A DNA stretch of 64,000 nucleotides from Tricholomella constricta (taxonomy: Eukaryota; Basidiomycota; Agaricomycetes; Agaricales; Lyophyllaceae): contig JAACJP010000016.1 in the NCBI GenBank assembly GCA_013368375.1, forward strand, positions 682,001 to 746,000, read 5' to 3'. A model generated the notes under the pieces. That model saw only the letters and a list, made by a program, of their open reading frames with translations, did not search any database and was not told where the DNA came from. A program made the translations under genes and the position numbers. Positions 24,098 through 35,199 of the stretch are shown one piece after another. Every line of letters starts with the position of its first letter. Within the stretch, counting starts at the first letter, position 1.

Positions 24098-24204
24098 CGT
24101 GAACTTGCATGATATTGGTTTTAAGAGAAATAATGAAGATATTTATATAAGAATTGTGATTCCTGTTCGTCAGTACTACCGGCGAGTCGAAGAAGAATTG
24201 CACG

Positions 24205-27200
24205 TCAATTTTTTGTCTTGCGCAAGGGCCGTGGCCTTGGTCGTCGGCTCTCGTCACTGACAGGAGGAGGAGTCGGACGCCTGACAAGGATGAAGCTAGG
24301 TCCACGCTGACGTCGCTTGATTAGTCGGAGCTGCCAGACCTGTCATGACCTCAAGTCACTCACCTCCATTTCTCCCTCACTTCCGTCTCGATCTCCTAGA
24401 TTCCAATGACCTGGTGTTCCTCTATAAGGATCCCAGTCATTTTGATGGTCTCCGGCATCCAAACCCCACTGGTAATGGCCCGCAATTCCCGCTCGCATGG
24501 ACCGTTCAAACATCTTCTCCTCTAAACGCTCCAGGCACTCTTTGTCAACATCGACGTCCGTCCACAGTGATGGAAGGCCGGTAAACTGGATTTTCCATGC
24601 CTTCTCGAGGATAATATTGTCCGCTAGGTGACGATGCTTTGGCTCCGCTTTGAGACGGCTCGAGATGAACACTGTATACGCGTGAGCTATGGGTAAAAGT
24701 CCCAGCCATTTGTGCCGAATTTTCTTGTCTGTGCTGACATGAACTTCAAACCAGTTTGCGACCTGGGCCCTTTCAATGATCGAGAGACTGCCGACATAAG
24801 GAACTAGTGCCCTGGCAAGGCTCTTCTTCTGTGCTTTGATCCATTCTTTTGCAGGTACCCCGGCACTTGGAACACCATCAGGCTTCTTCAAGAGATCAGC
24901 GAGAACTGCCTTTGCAGGAGTAAGCGCATCGTCAACTTCCTTGGTGTATGGAATTGAATCAGGATTTGCCAGAATATCCTCGGGTGTTTCAACTTCGCAG
25001 GCATGTGTCCATTTTCCGAGCTGGAAGGAGAAGTAAGTCAAGGTTCTTGTATCTTTATAATGGGAAAGTAATCTCACTCGTATTTTTCGTCGTTCAGTAC
25101 GGTCCATCCACAGAGAATCGACCAAGTCAATTGCTGGCACTAAGGTGTAGAAGTCTGGTGTGATCCCACTCTCCTCGAACTCGCACCCTCTCCACCATCG
25201 AACAAGCCACCTTGACTGCATTTTTTCTGATTGGATGAGGCGTACAGGATACCAGAACTTTCCATGGCGAGCAAGAGCTCCGCACCCTTCCCTACACAGC
25301 AGTACATCAGCCCATGTTGCGTGCAATAATGAAATATTCTACTGACTTCAATCTTTCCTTCAAAGGCAGTTTCATGCGAGTCTCCTGTTCTATTTTCCTG
25401 AGAATGGTCAGTGCTGCAACCTTTCATTAATTTGAGGTTCACGTACTTGCGTTCAGACGTCCTTGAAGATTTTGTGATTGGTAGTAACGCTGTCACTGTG
25501 CACCTGTCGCACAAGAAAGGTTCGTGCTCTCCGAGCCTGCTAGCCCTTCCTTCCTTCTGACAAGCAATATGTGACCAGTTGCGGCACTCATCACATTGAA
25601 CTGCCTGACCCTCTTCTCTGCGGTAAAGGAGGTTTCCATTTCCGACTGACCCACATCGACAATCAAGAGCAAATAGAGAATCAGGTGCAGAAGATGTGGA
25701 TGAGCGAGCAGATGTGTGAGGTGGCGTGTGAGCAGGCCCGCGCAGAGATGGGGGAGGAGAGGATAGATCAGATGTCAAGTGTCGAGATGATTTCAAACCA
25801 AGTGTGCCACTCTTTGTATCAGGCTTCAATTGATATGTCTCTTCCTCCGATTCTGCCACGTCTGACTCTAGATCAAGGGAAAGCATTGGGTCCAAGATTT
25901 TCGAGAGATACTCCATGGTTGGTCGGCTGGAAGCATTTCTCAACCAGAAACGAGTTTTTTTGTCCATCGGAACCATATCGTCTGCTGTATAGGAGACTGA
26001 GAAACGCTTTCCAAATGATGGTTCTGAGAATCCCAGGCAATACTCCTGTTGAAAGGCTGCTGTTCGTAGGTCATAGAATTTCTTTTGTGCCACTAACCCT
26101 CCACGTAGACGATAGTAGGCCTGGTATGCACGAAATCCTTTGGGAAGCTGGGGGTCCTGGCCTGCCAAGTGTGTAGAGACCTTTGCACCAACTTCTTTGG
26201 TGGGTCTACCTCCATGTTTCATGTCATCATAGGTGAAGACAGTTGTCCGGTCCTCTGAGGCGTAGCGTGCGATGAAATGACTCCCTGCACGATTGACCAG
26301 TGCAAGACCTACTAGATCATAGATAATTCCATCATGTTTGGCAGCGAATGGTGTATGAGGAGCCAATTCTGCAGGAAAATTCCACAGCTGTTGTTCCAGA
26401 GTGGGCTGTTTGCGAGACTGGTCCTGGATCTCAATCCGAAAAGAAATGGGAATAGAAACCACTAGTTTGTCATAGTCTTTTCGCTGCCCAGAACACAAAG
26501 CTTGTCCTCCGTGTGAGCGCCAACATGGCCGCCCGAAAATAGCTGTCTTCTTGATAGAGAAGAAGTTGGTGCAATATTTGATGAAGTTTCCGCCATATTC
26601 CTTGTAATCAGACAAGGTCAAGTAGATCATCGACTCGTGGCGTGGGCTATCCGTGATCTCCATATGTGGCCCACCTGTTGCTACACACCCACTGCAATGG
26701 CGGGTTTCCAATACGAGTATTTGGAAATAGGATGTCGTAAGGAACATTTTTGCCGACTTCTCTTTTGCAAGGAGATCATTTAGCCATGACTTCAAAAATG
26801 ACCTTAAGTACAATACATCCATCACAAAAAAAGAATACACATTACAATGAGAGGCTCATAAGCATCGTGCGGACTAGCCAGTCCATTAGCCTTTAGAAGT
26901 TGTCTCAAATCCTCCCGTTGCATTGTAAGGGCATCAGCTGAAGCATTGCCTGCGATATCCAGGGTCATCCGTGAGGAGATAGCACTATAAAAAGCATGTA
27001 GACAGGAACCGGGGGAGAAAGGCTTGCATATGTGGGAAAATTCCTCGTAATTACCAGTCACGGTCATGTAGAGCAGCTGAAGAGATGTATCCAGCCAGCA
27101 AGAATTTGAATTCCAAGGATAGCTTGGTGGACCCAGAATTGAAGCATCAACTGTAGGTGAGAGACCAGGTTTACGAGGTTTTTTTGCTGTTTTTGGCCGA

Positions 27201-29440
27201 AGAATTTCTTTGGCAGTGTCTGGAGGACGTCCATCGTTCCGTTTGCGCTTCCTGTCTTGGGAGTTTTCAGCTCTACCAGGCTTTGTACGTCCGTACGTGA
27301 TAGCAATGCGCTTCCACCGTTCTGCTTCACCATAACGCACTGGCACACCCTCTATTTTTGATATATGAACGATAGTAAGATCATACTTGAAAGACACGTA
27401 CTTTTAACACTTGAATATTGCCGCTCATAATAAATTGCAATCTGGTACAAAGACGCAAGTCCTTCAAGGAATGCATGGTCACGTCCACAAGCTCGGTAGA
27501 GTTTCCAGTGCATCGCTTCCTCTGCATTAGTTGTTGCTGGTATAGCATCCCACAGGTCAGCATCCATTTTCCGCTCTGATCCAAAAAGCATCATTGCGTG
27601 TGATGGTCGTGACCACCAATTGAACCAGTCCATAAGCTTTGGAAAGTCACGAGCAAGAAGAGCCAGGCGGGAGCAAAATTCATCAGTGTCTGCTGCATGG
27701 AGGAGTGACATGGCACGTTTCACGAAGTCCTCAGCCTTCTCTGGAGGTACTGCACCAGTAATGCGACTAACGCGGGTTACACCAGCACGGAAATGCTCTG
27801 CACAACCCCGCAGTAGCTTTTCAGCTGCATCTTGAAGCTCTTCTCGTGAGCGATTGCTATCAGGACGGCGGTACCAGAATTCAACGAACGCTGTGATGAA
27901 TCCTAGTCGCTCAGCTTGACTGAAATCCATGACCTAACACATCGGACGTTACTTATAGTGTTGGCTTATCATAAAGAGCCTAGTGACATACCCCAGCAAA
28001 CAGACGATCTTCTACTTCCAGATGTCTCTTCTGCGCTTCATGAGCAATGGTCTGGAAGACGGCCAAGAAATGGTACATGAAATGCTCCCCACTGGCACCG
28101 TTCGTAAAGGAAAGGACTCCGGGAACCCAGCAGAACAGGTCTGGGCAGTACGTGGAGCTGACCGGGAAGTCCTCTCTTTCCACCATCCGTGTGCGGCGTC
28201 ACTGACCATTCCATTAACAGGCCCATCGAGAACTTCGTCCTTGACCATCTGAGATTGCATGAAAGGCGTCTGGACGGATATGACAGTCACCTTGCCGATA
28301 GTCGACAGAATGATGAAGCCCGGGTGTTCCTGTTCAAACTTCGCAAAGGCTCGAATGAAATGATCGCCTCCCGTGTCGGCTGGCCGCTTTAGCTTCTGTC
28401 TCTCCTTTGTGACCCTATCAGCATTCAATAGAACATCTGAGATATCTGCCACCGATTCGCCAGGTCCATCGATACCTGGAACTCCAACGATCAACTGCAG
28501 CGGACCGACTTGTGGGTGTGCATTGACCATGGCCTCAAAGCGCCGCTTCTCCTCGGGGAGTAGATGTAATTTTCGAGGTGGTCGGCGATGTACATGATAA
28601 CCACTGTTTTGGTAGTGGATTCCCTTTGACCACGTCCATAGAATAGATTTGACATCACACTTGAGATGATAGAGCATTGCACCACATGAGCATGGCTTCA
28701 GAAGCTGAGTACGGAGGCTTTGTGGCTTTGTATGAGGTCGGACGGTGATTTCGCAGTCCTGATTGTCGCATTGGAGAATCCCTAGGCACGTTCGAGTTGC
28801 CCTCTTTCCGCTCGTCCACTCCTCAGCAAATCTCTGCCCTTTGCGATCACCACCTCCAACGGTATGTGCCCAATGTATTGCCAGATCATTTGTCTCGTTC
28901 ACCTCATCCAAGGTAAAGTCCCGCTCAAATTTCCCATCAGGCCACCCATCCCAGTGGACTTCAGCTCCCGAGTCCTCTTTATGTGCGCGGCCTTGCTTCT
29001 CTTCAGGGTTTTGAATGGGAATAAAATGTCCCTCAGGAGTACGTGTATATATAATTTCATTTGTATTGCCTATGACAAACTTCGATGTGCTTTCAAAGCG
29101 CGTCGGGCCTACAAGTAAGAAAACGGGTCTTTGGGGGCCACATACTTAAGAATGAGAATTTCTTACCTGGAAGCGGTATATTCTTGGGGATCCTAAGTTC
29201 CGAAACGGGTGGCTTGTCTTGTATGTAGCCAATGATGCGGCCTGGAGGAGGTGAGAAGTGCAAAAAAACTCCATCTCAGCAAGACTTACCAGTTGTGTCA
29301 TACATAGGTACTGCCCCAGCAAGGAATGGATCCGACAATAAAGCTCCACCATCTCTGGATATCTCAAGCTCGTCCTTATTCTGCACGCGAGGGACGAAGT
29401 ACTGGTAAACATGTTTGAAGAAACCCTGAGGTGATGTCAT
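24205..29440 (-). pseudogene. MULE transposase fused to USP-like, PHD and Tudor/PWWP-like modules
   Basis: One spliced gene, about 1,500 codons, start ATG 29438-29440 (MTSPQGFFKHVYQYFVPRV). In order: a GCM/WRKY-like zinc cluster (CLGILQCDNQDCEITVRPH, later CSCGAMLYHLKC); a DDE transposase core with GMVSDAAHGWW (D), FTNGASGEHF, VMDFSQAERLGF (D), the MULE CxxH motif GCAEHFRAGV and TTNAEEAMHWKLYR (E); a USP-like domain with Cys box NSCWLDTSLQLLY, zinc-finger cysteines and His box GSHFIARYAS with TYDD; a PHD finger (CRCGS, QCDECRNWSHIAC, LCDRC); a Tudor/PWWP-like segment GKFWYPVRLIQSE ... RWLVRWWRGCEF; and a basic proline-rich tail ending at TGA 24205-24207 after a final intron. An out-of-frame step at about 28160-28185, between the first Asp motif and FPVSSTYCPDL, breaks the catalytic core in this copy unless it is a sequence error. 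Confidence 0.75.
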
Positions 29441-29689
29441 TAGCAACGATTAGACATAGAGTTAAGGGGAAAAACACACTAAAACCATGATGAGAGCTTT
29501 ACTGGAAGAGGTGGGCGTGTAACCTAGGTAGGAAAAAAAACCGGTCCGTTGCAGTGGCCGGAACTCGATCCTCGATCACATTCTCGATCATCCCAAAAGC
29601 TTAGAGGGTACCGTGCCCCTGTTGTGGTCCGTGTAGGTGCCATGTAAACATATAGAAGTATACAAAGAGCAGTGTCATTCCGTGACATA

Positions 29690-29870
29690 ACCCATGCAGG
29701 TGCCGTGCATACCGTGTGTACCATGCAATGCCGTGCAGGTGCCGTGCAGTACCGTGAGCAGTACCGTGCAGTACCGTGCAGTACCGTGAGCAGTACCGTG
29801 CAGTACCGTGAGCAGTACCGTGGATGTGCCGTGCAGTACCGTGGAGGTTCCGTGTCGCACCGTGCTGTTC
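29690..29870 (+). repeat. Right internal GCCGTG/ACCGTG array
   Basis: Tandem 10-14-bp units such as gcagtaccgtgagcagtacc and gtgccgtgcag. Same motif and same orientation as the left array, but about 940 bp inside the right terminus. It lies upstream of the transposase start, so it overlaps the promoter region. Confidence 0.7.
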
Positions 29871-30811
29871 TATACGACGCAGTGAGTATGTTATGGAACA
29901 CATGAGAAATACACATCGAGATGAGCCCCCGAACGATGGTCTGGCGTGGCGGGCAAGGTCAGTGGGAGCTTGAGGGCTGGGGCGCTAGAGTCTGTCATAA
30001 GTCGATGACGTGCCGTTAAACAAAGCGTGTTTCGTCTTGAGACGAAACGCGGTCAATGATGCACGTGACTTAGTTTGTTGAATTCAATATCACACACGCA
30101 CAGGCCACCCAACACCTATCAATGACGCAGACCAAGTCACGAAAAATACATCACGATCGAGGAGCGACCGGTGGAGGCACAGGTGGAGGCAAAAAAAATA
30201 GAGAAGAGACGGGGACAAGCCGAGGTGTGGTGGGCGGAGGGCTGTACTGAGCGAGCGTGGTACACTGAGCTATGGAGTCGAAGCGCTTGGCGACATTGAC
30301 GGCGACGCTGCATGCATTATGATTCATTCGAATGTAGCCCAACGTGAAAGTGTGCGATAGAGTAGCGAAGAGTCGGACGCGTTCCTTATTTGGACCACAT
30401 CCACGTGAGTAGTTCCGCTCCGAAAGTAGAGAGCTGACTCTCTACTTTCGGAGCGGAACGTTGAACAGTCACCCTGAGAAAAGCCTGAAGAAAGACACGA
30501 TTCGGAATGTGATTCACGCAGCATTCGAGTGAAATATCAGGAATCCATTGAACATTCGACAATCCTTGTTTGAATCCCCGCCGAATCGTCAGCTTTGACT
30601 GCCACTCATGTAAAGACTGAAGGCCGCAAGGCGTCCCATCTTGGAGACGCTGTTTCAAAAGGGGAAAGCCGAAGCGTGGGTTGACATCTCCTCCAAGAAT
30701 TTCTGCAGACCTACTACCGTGTCATCCTTCACCTGCCGTGCGAGATACATGTTATTCCGTGGCACGGAAGCACGGCAGCCACGGCATTGCCACGGTAAAT
30801 TTCTTGTGCCC
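29871..30811. other. Right arm of the MULE, no supported gene
   Basis: Holds short minus-strand ORFs (30151-30342, ending PPPVAPRS; 30386-30658) that look protein-like in places but have no recognised domain. It also contains the 22-bp palindrome at 30412-30459 and the tail array of CCACGGC motifs near 30.73-30.80 kb. Confidence 0.4.
30412..30459. repeat. Perfect 22-bp inverted repeat, 4-nt loop
   Basis: Left arm 30412-30433, starting gttccgctccgaaag; spacer ctga; right arm 30438-30459 is its exact complement. Could form a cruciform or RNA hairpin. Confidence 0.9.
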
Positions 30812-30812
30812 C

Positions 30813-30819
30813 ATACGAA
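30813..30819. repeat. MULE target-site duplication, right copy
   Basis: atacgaa immediately after the element end, continuing into ggctcgag, which matches the empty site near 54.8 kb. Confidence 0.75.
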
Positions 30820-31130
30820 GGGCTCGAGACGTTCCTTTCCCTCGTGAAGTCAACAACGAGTTTGGCTCCGGGGGATCGATCGTTGCTATCAGAATTGCTG
30901 GCGCAATTGGATAACTCTCACTCCACAGATGTAAGGCAAATAGTCTCATTTGACCAAGAATACCCTCGCTGTACACACGGCATCGCATATTCCTGGTCAC
31001 ATTCTTCGATGCAACATTCGCGGCTCCAAGCTTAACAAGACCAGCCTGGGCGAGATCCCAGAGTCGCTGCTACACTTCACGCCAGTTCTTCGTAGATCAA
31101 TGACTGCCACCCAATAATAGGGATTCCCGG
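30820..31130 (-). pseudogene. Unidentified gene remnant, copy B
   Basis: Read on the minus strand: RLWDLAQAGLVKLGAANVAS, then (after a 4-bp indel relative to the other copy) CDQEYAMPCVQRGYSWSN, ICLTSVE, a TGA stop where the other copy has Trp, then RSPGAKLVVDF. The protein is not recognised; several Cys suggest a secreted or zinc-binding domain. The MULE cut off its last codons, which remain at 23811-23925 (DPEKQNATET then stop). Confidence 0.5.
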
Positions 31131-31469
31131 TTTATGGAAAAGGACAAATATTTTGCATAATCGAGTAATGAAGTACAGACAGCGAAATCAAGCAACGGGC
31201 ATGTAACGGCTCCAAGGCAGGTACGTTATACGTGAAGTTCATCAATGGTCATAAAGGACAGCAGGCAATACGACGAGTAGAGAAGAGTAGATAGAGTGGG
31301 GTAGAGGTGAACAACAAAAGCATAGATGCAAATGCGCAACGAATCTCTGAAGTATTGAACATATTGAACAAATGATTTATGACCCTTGTTTAAGTACCAT
31401 CGTTGGGGATGCCGGATCTACGGCAAATTCAGTAGATTCTCGGTCGCTATAGAGCTTGGATTTACTGAT

Positions 31470-33099
31470 TCAGAGAAGCTTGAGACGAGGTTTGGGGGCT
31501 GCGCTCCTGGTAAGATAGTGCAAATAAAGACTGGAGAAGGACATCTCACTAGTCGATCCAACTGGAGGACGGGAACTATCATTAGCTGAGTAAATCACAA
31601 ACTTGTGTTTCTTACGTGACATTGCTTGGATGTAAGGACTGGGTGGAGCCCGTTGCAGGATGTTGAGAAACCGCGGTTTCAGAAGTCTGTTGTAATGGGT
31701 AAATGAATGGAAGAAGGAACCGACAGTAGACCCAACTGCTAGAGAATGTTGAGAAACCGCGGTTACAGAAGTCTGTTTGCAATGGGTAAATGAATGGGAA
31801 AAAGGAACCGGCACTTGACCCAACTGCAGAATGTTGAGAGGCCAGTGAACGACGTGAGGATGCTTGAGAGTGAGTGTATGGTAACGAGCCAACACTGGAA
31901 CCGATTCCGGAAGGTTGGGAGTACATAGAGGGGGCCGAAGGTCTTAGGGTCGAAATTCTACTGGAATGCGAACTGTGGCTGTTCACAGAGCAATGAATGG
32001 ACGAATAGAGTGATGTGAGGACATTGAGCTTACCTCGATGATTCCGATCGAGAAATAGCGCTATACTGTGAGGGCCTCATCGTTAGCGCAAAGAAGGAGA
32101 GTGTAATATACAATGGACTGACGCCTTGTCCTGGAGGGTTCATTTGGGGCTGTGGCCAGGACGATTTTGGCATATTAGGGAGTGAACAGCTGGATAGAAG
32201 TTTGACAAACCTGAACTGCAGAGTGTTGAGAGGCCAGAGAATGACGTGAGGGTGCTTGAGAGTGAGTGTGTGCGAACGGACCAACGTTGGAACCGATTCC
32301 GGAAGGTTGAGAGTACATAGAGGGGGATGAGGCTGGTGTGCTCGAAGTTCGACTGGAATGCGAACAGCGGCTAGCAATGAATGGTCGAGCACGATGATGC
32401 AAGGACGCTTGAGCTTACCTCGATGATTCCGATCGAGAGATAGCATTACCGGACTGTAAGGGCTTCATCGTTAGCGCAAAGAAGGAAAGTGTAAAATAAT
32501 GTGGACTGACACCTTGTCCTGGAGGGCTCGTTTGGGCTTGTGGCTAGGACAATTTTTGGTCAAGGAGTGGACAACTGGATAGAAGTTTAACAAACCTGAA
32601 CAACCGGGATCTGCAGAGCCAGATTCTGCGCTACCCCAATTTCTGCGTTGACCATAAGCAGCGAGTTCGCGTCGAGAGCTAGTCTGCTATTTGTCTATCG
32701 TCGATGTTAACGACGCTGCAAGAAGAAATATATCTGAAGCCCCGTACATCGTATTCGGCGATGATTTTGGCAAGTGTTGTCTCAATATCTCTGATGCGAC
32801 TGTTATACCCGTCCCGGATACTGGAGCGGGAAAAGAAATTCAAGGTGCGAAGCTCCTTGTTCATCCTTTGAATGTCAGCGAGAACCCTATGATGTACTCG
32901 TCAAGCTTAAAAGTGGGGAGAAAGGATGAATTTGTACGTACGGCTTGATCTGTCGCGCCGCTAGGTCTTTGGAGAATTGTAAAGAATCAGGACGTTCATT
33001 TACTTTCGCTGTGTGTGCTTTCAAGGCAGATATGACACGATCGATGGCAGCCTTGAGGTTTGCCTTGGTAGGAGTGGGAGTAGGAGTAGTAGAAGATAT
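31470..33099 (-). pseudogene. Coiled-coil protein with Ser-rich tail, copy 3 (start codon lost?)
   Basis: Homologous to copies 1, 2 and 4. Exon 1: TKANLKAAIDRVISALKAHT, then LQFSKDLAARQIKP; exon 2: LRTLNFFSRSSIRDGYNSRI; exon 3: LALDANSLLMVNAEIGVAQN, then LALQIPVVQ. Downstream exons alternate ISRSESSR with Ser-rich blocks containing SMYSQPSGIGS and SLASQHSA. The codon aligned with the copy-4 ATG is ATA here (33097-33099); an upstream ATG at about 33130 is out of frame unless an extra intron is used. The gene may therefore be inactive or use another start. It is divergent from kinase 3. The exact 3' end is uncertain. Confidence 0.5.
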
Positions 33100-33466
33100 A
33101 GCGAGAAACTGTAGGGTAAAGTTGGAATAGCCATGATGAGCCTATATATATTATATTCTTCAGACGCGGAAGGTTCAGAGCATCAAAATGGAGGTAGATA
33201 TAATGGTTATCTCCGCGAGTGCTCTAAGCGTTTCTGGAAAGTAAATCAGTGCCACGACTTTGAGAGATCGATCGAGATAGATGTCGCTGTCCTGGCAGAA
33301 GCCCTGCATGTCACCTTCGGGCTTTGAGCGCTAGGAAAACGGCCTGACTCGAGCAGTGGATCGATTCGAGTGGATTCAAATGTTCGTGAGTGAAGGTGGT
33401 TCGTCCCAGATCAGCCACTTTCCACCCAAACATGACCACATACTAACCTCGTTCTCCTGAACCGTC
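33100..33466. promoter_or_regulatory. Bidirectional promoter, coiled-coil 3 / kinase 3
   Basis: About 367 bp. A TATA-like cctatatatattata lies upstream of the coiled-coil gene. The string aacatgaccacatactaacc just before the kinase ATG also precedes kinases 4 and 5. Confidence 0.45.
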
Positions 33467-34795
33467 ATGTCACGAGTTCAGTGGTCAACAGAACAGCTCG
33501 AGGAGGCGTTTAAACTTGCCATGCTCGAACAGCCATACATGGAGCGCGATCTGTTCTTTGGTGAACGCTACGTCGATGAGAAGTTCTGGGTCCGGCTCCA
33601 ACCCTTTCTTCTTCAGTGTGGCTACAAGTTACGTCCTCGTTATCAACCTGACTGGACACCATCCTGGTTCAAGTTAAGTAGCCTCGAGCCCGCTATCGAC
33701 AATGTCTATGATTTCGAAGATGCACTACCTCTCGCGGTATCGTTATCCAACATTCAATGTCACAACGCTTCGCTCATCAAAATTCTATCTGCGTTTAGCG
33801 TTCGAAATTAATGGATGCTACTCGTCAACACGACGGCGCCAAGGTTGTAATGAAAATTGTCGATACCTCAGCTGAAGAAATCCAAATCATCCAATACCTC
33901 ACGTCGCCTGAGCTCCTCCGCGATCCCAGGAATCGCACAGTTCCCCTTCTTGATGTGTTACATCTTCCCGACAACGACTCGCAGGCATTGATTGTCATGC
34001 CACAACTGCTTCAATTTGATCGGTTGCCATTTCGACGCGTTGGAGAAATTTTCGAAGCCATCTATCAATACCTGCAGGCGAGTGCTTTACTTATGAATGT
34101 GAAGATAAATGATTAAGGTAACAAACAGGGATTGGAATTCATGCACGAGCACCATATTTCTCACAGGTACTTACTCGTTACGTATTTTTGTGTGACGGGA
34201 CATTCATCATTCTTATAGAGATGCCTCTTATTTCAATCTCATGATGGATGCATCCAAGATTGTACCCCGAGGCTTTCACTATTTTCATGAGACGACTCAC
34301 GACGGGCTCAATCGTGAGTTCGAGTGGCTTCAACGGTGGTCCGTTAGACCTGTCCAATATTATTTTATCGACTTCGATATATCACATCGATACCTTACCT
34401 CAAGCGACGTGAAGGAAATGTCGAGGCTTGGCCAAGATAAGTCGGTACCTGAATATTTGCGTCCAGGACCCTACGACCCGTTCAAGGCGGATGTTTATCA
34501 ACTGGGGAACACTCTGTTGAAATTAATCAAGGTGCGTCTTATTATTTTATATACTAATGTTGGCCTGATAAAAACCGACATTCAGCAATACAATCCTAAA
34601 TGGTTAGAGTCACTCCTTGCTCTGGGAGAGGCCATGACTAGCTCCATCCCTGAGGACCGACCTTCCCCGGCAGCTGCCCTGCAATCTCTGGATAAAATCG
34701 ACAGAAAGTTGCTTGAGCACCGCATTTGGAAACCAACAGAATCATGGAGGGATAGGCTATTGATCAGGTTCAACCGAAAGAACCCTAAATTCTAG
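33467..34795 (+). CDS. Kinase-like protein, copy 3
   Basis: Five exons as in copies 1-2. ATG 33467 gives MSRVQWSTEQLEEAFKLAML, then CGYKLRPRYQPDWTPSW. A 55-bp intron (gtatcg ... tttag) joins EDALPLA to RSKLMDATRQHDGAKVVMK, which carries the beta-3 Lys. The loop HRDASYFN is split by an intron. The magnesium motif is DFD rather than DFG (FIDFDISHRY), then VPEY and KADVYQLGNTLLK. The last exon has SIPEDRPSPAAALQSL and ends RKNPKF, stop before 34796. The DFD motif separates copies 3-5 from copies 1-2. Otherwise intact. Confidence 0.85.
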
Positions 34796-35199
34796 TTTTA
34801 TATTTCATTGTTTCTTTCGCAATCATGTGCGTTCGGTTCTTTGGCCACTGGGGTGTACGGATCATGGGCATATATACACACATACACTTCAGCCTAGCTT
34901 CATTTTGTAAGAATGTATGGCTGAAGTCTAGCCTACTTTTCGTAGAGTTTCGAGACGGTCTTCAGTGAAAGTATTCTTTTCAATCCTAACAGGTCTACAT
35001 ACTTCAAAAGATTAAGTCAGTTTGAAAAAGTTCAATTTCTTTCCAGCATTCCTCAATCCTAACAGTCTACTACGCCAAACACGTAGCGTACTTCAAGAAG
35101 CTTAAGTCTAAACTCTAAGAAAAATAAGCCTAAGTCAGAACTCTAAGATACAGCGAGTCTACTGTGCCCGAGCCGTTGCGTCAGCCTACGAAAGGTCTA
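34796..35199. other. AT-rich spacer, no gene seen
   Basis: Contains short direct repeats (caatcctaacag and tcagcctac-like strings). The first 60 bp still belong to the segmental repeat. Confidence 0.4.

Larger units (their letters stand above)
23926..30812 (-). mobile_element. 6.9-kb Mutator-like (MULE) transposon
   Basis: Termini are inverted: the left end reads GGGGCAAACAGAAAAAGCCG and the right end, complemented, reads GGGGCACAAGAAATTTACCG, both followed by GCCGTG-rich sequence. The direct repeat catacgaaggg flanks it (23918-23928 and 30812-30822), giving a target-site duplication of 7-11 bp depending on where the end is drawn, within the MULE range. The uninterrupted target exists near 54801 (atatgaagggctcgag). 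One large minus-strand gene fills 24.2-29.4 kb. About 940 bp on the right (29.88-30.8 kb) has no recognised gene. Confidence 0.85.
23811..34856. repeat. Segmental repeat, copy B (split by the MULE)
   Basis: Aligns with 54691-58840 once 23926-30812 is removed: 23811-23925 matches 54691-54803, and 30813-34856 matches the rest. It contains a gene remnant, a coiled-coil gene, a promoter and a kinase gene. Most coding positions are identical between copies. The right end is just after the kinase stop, at ttcggttctttggcc. Confidence 0.88.
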
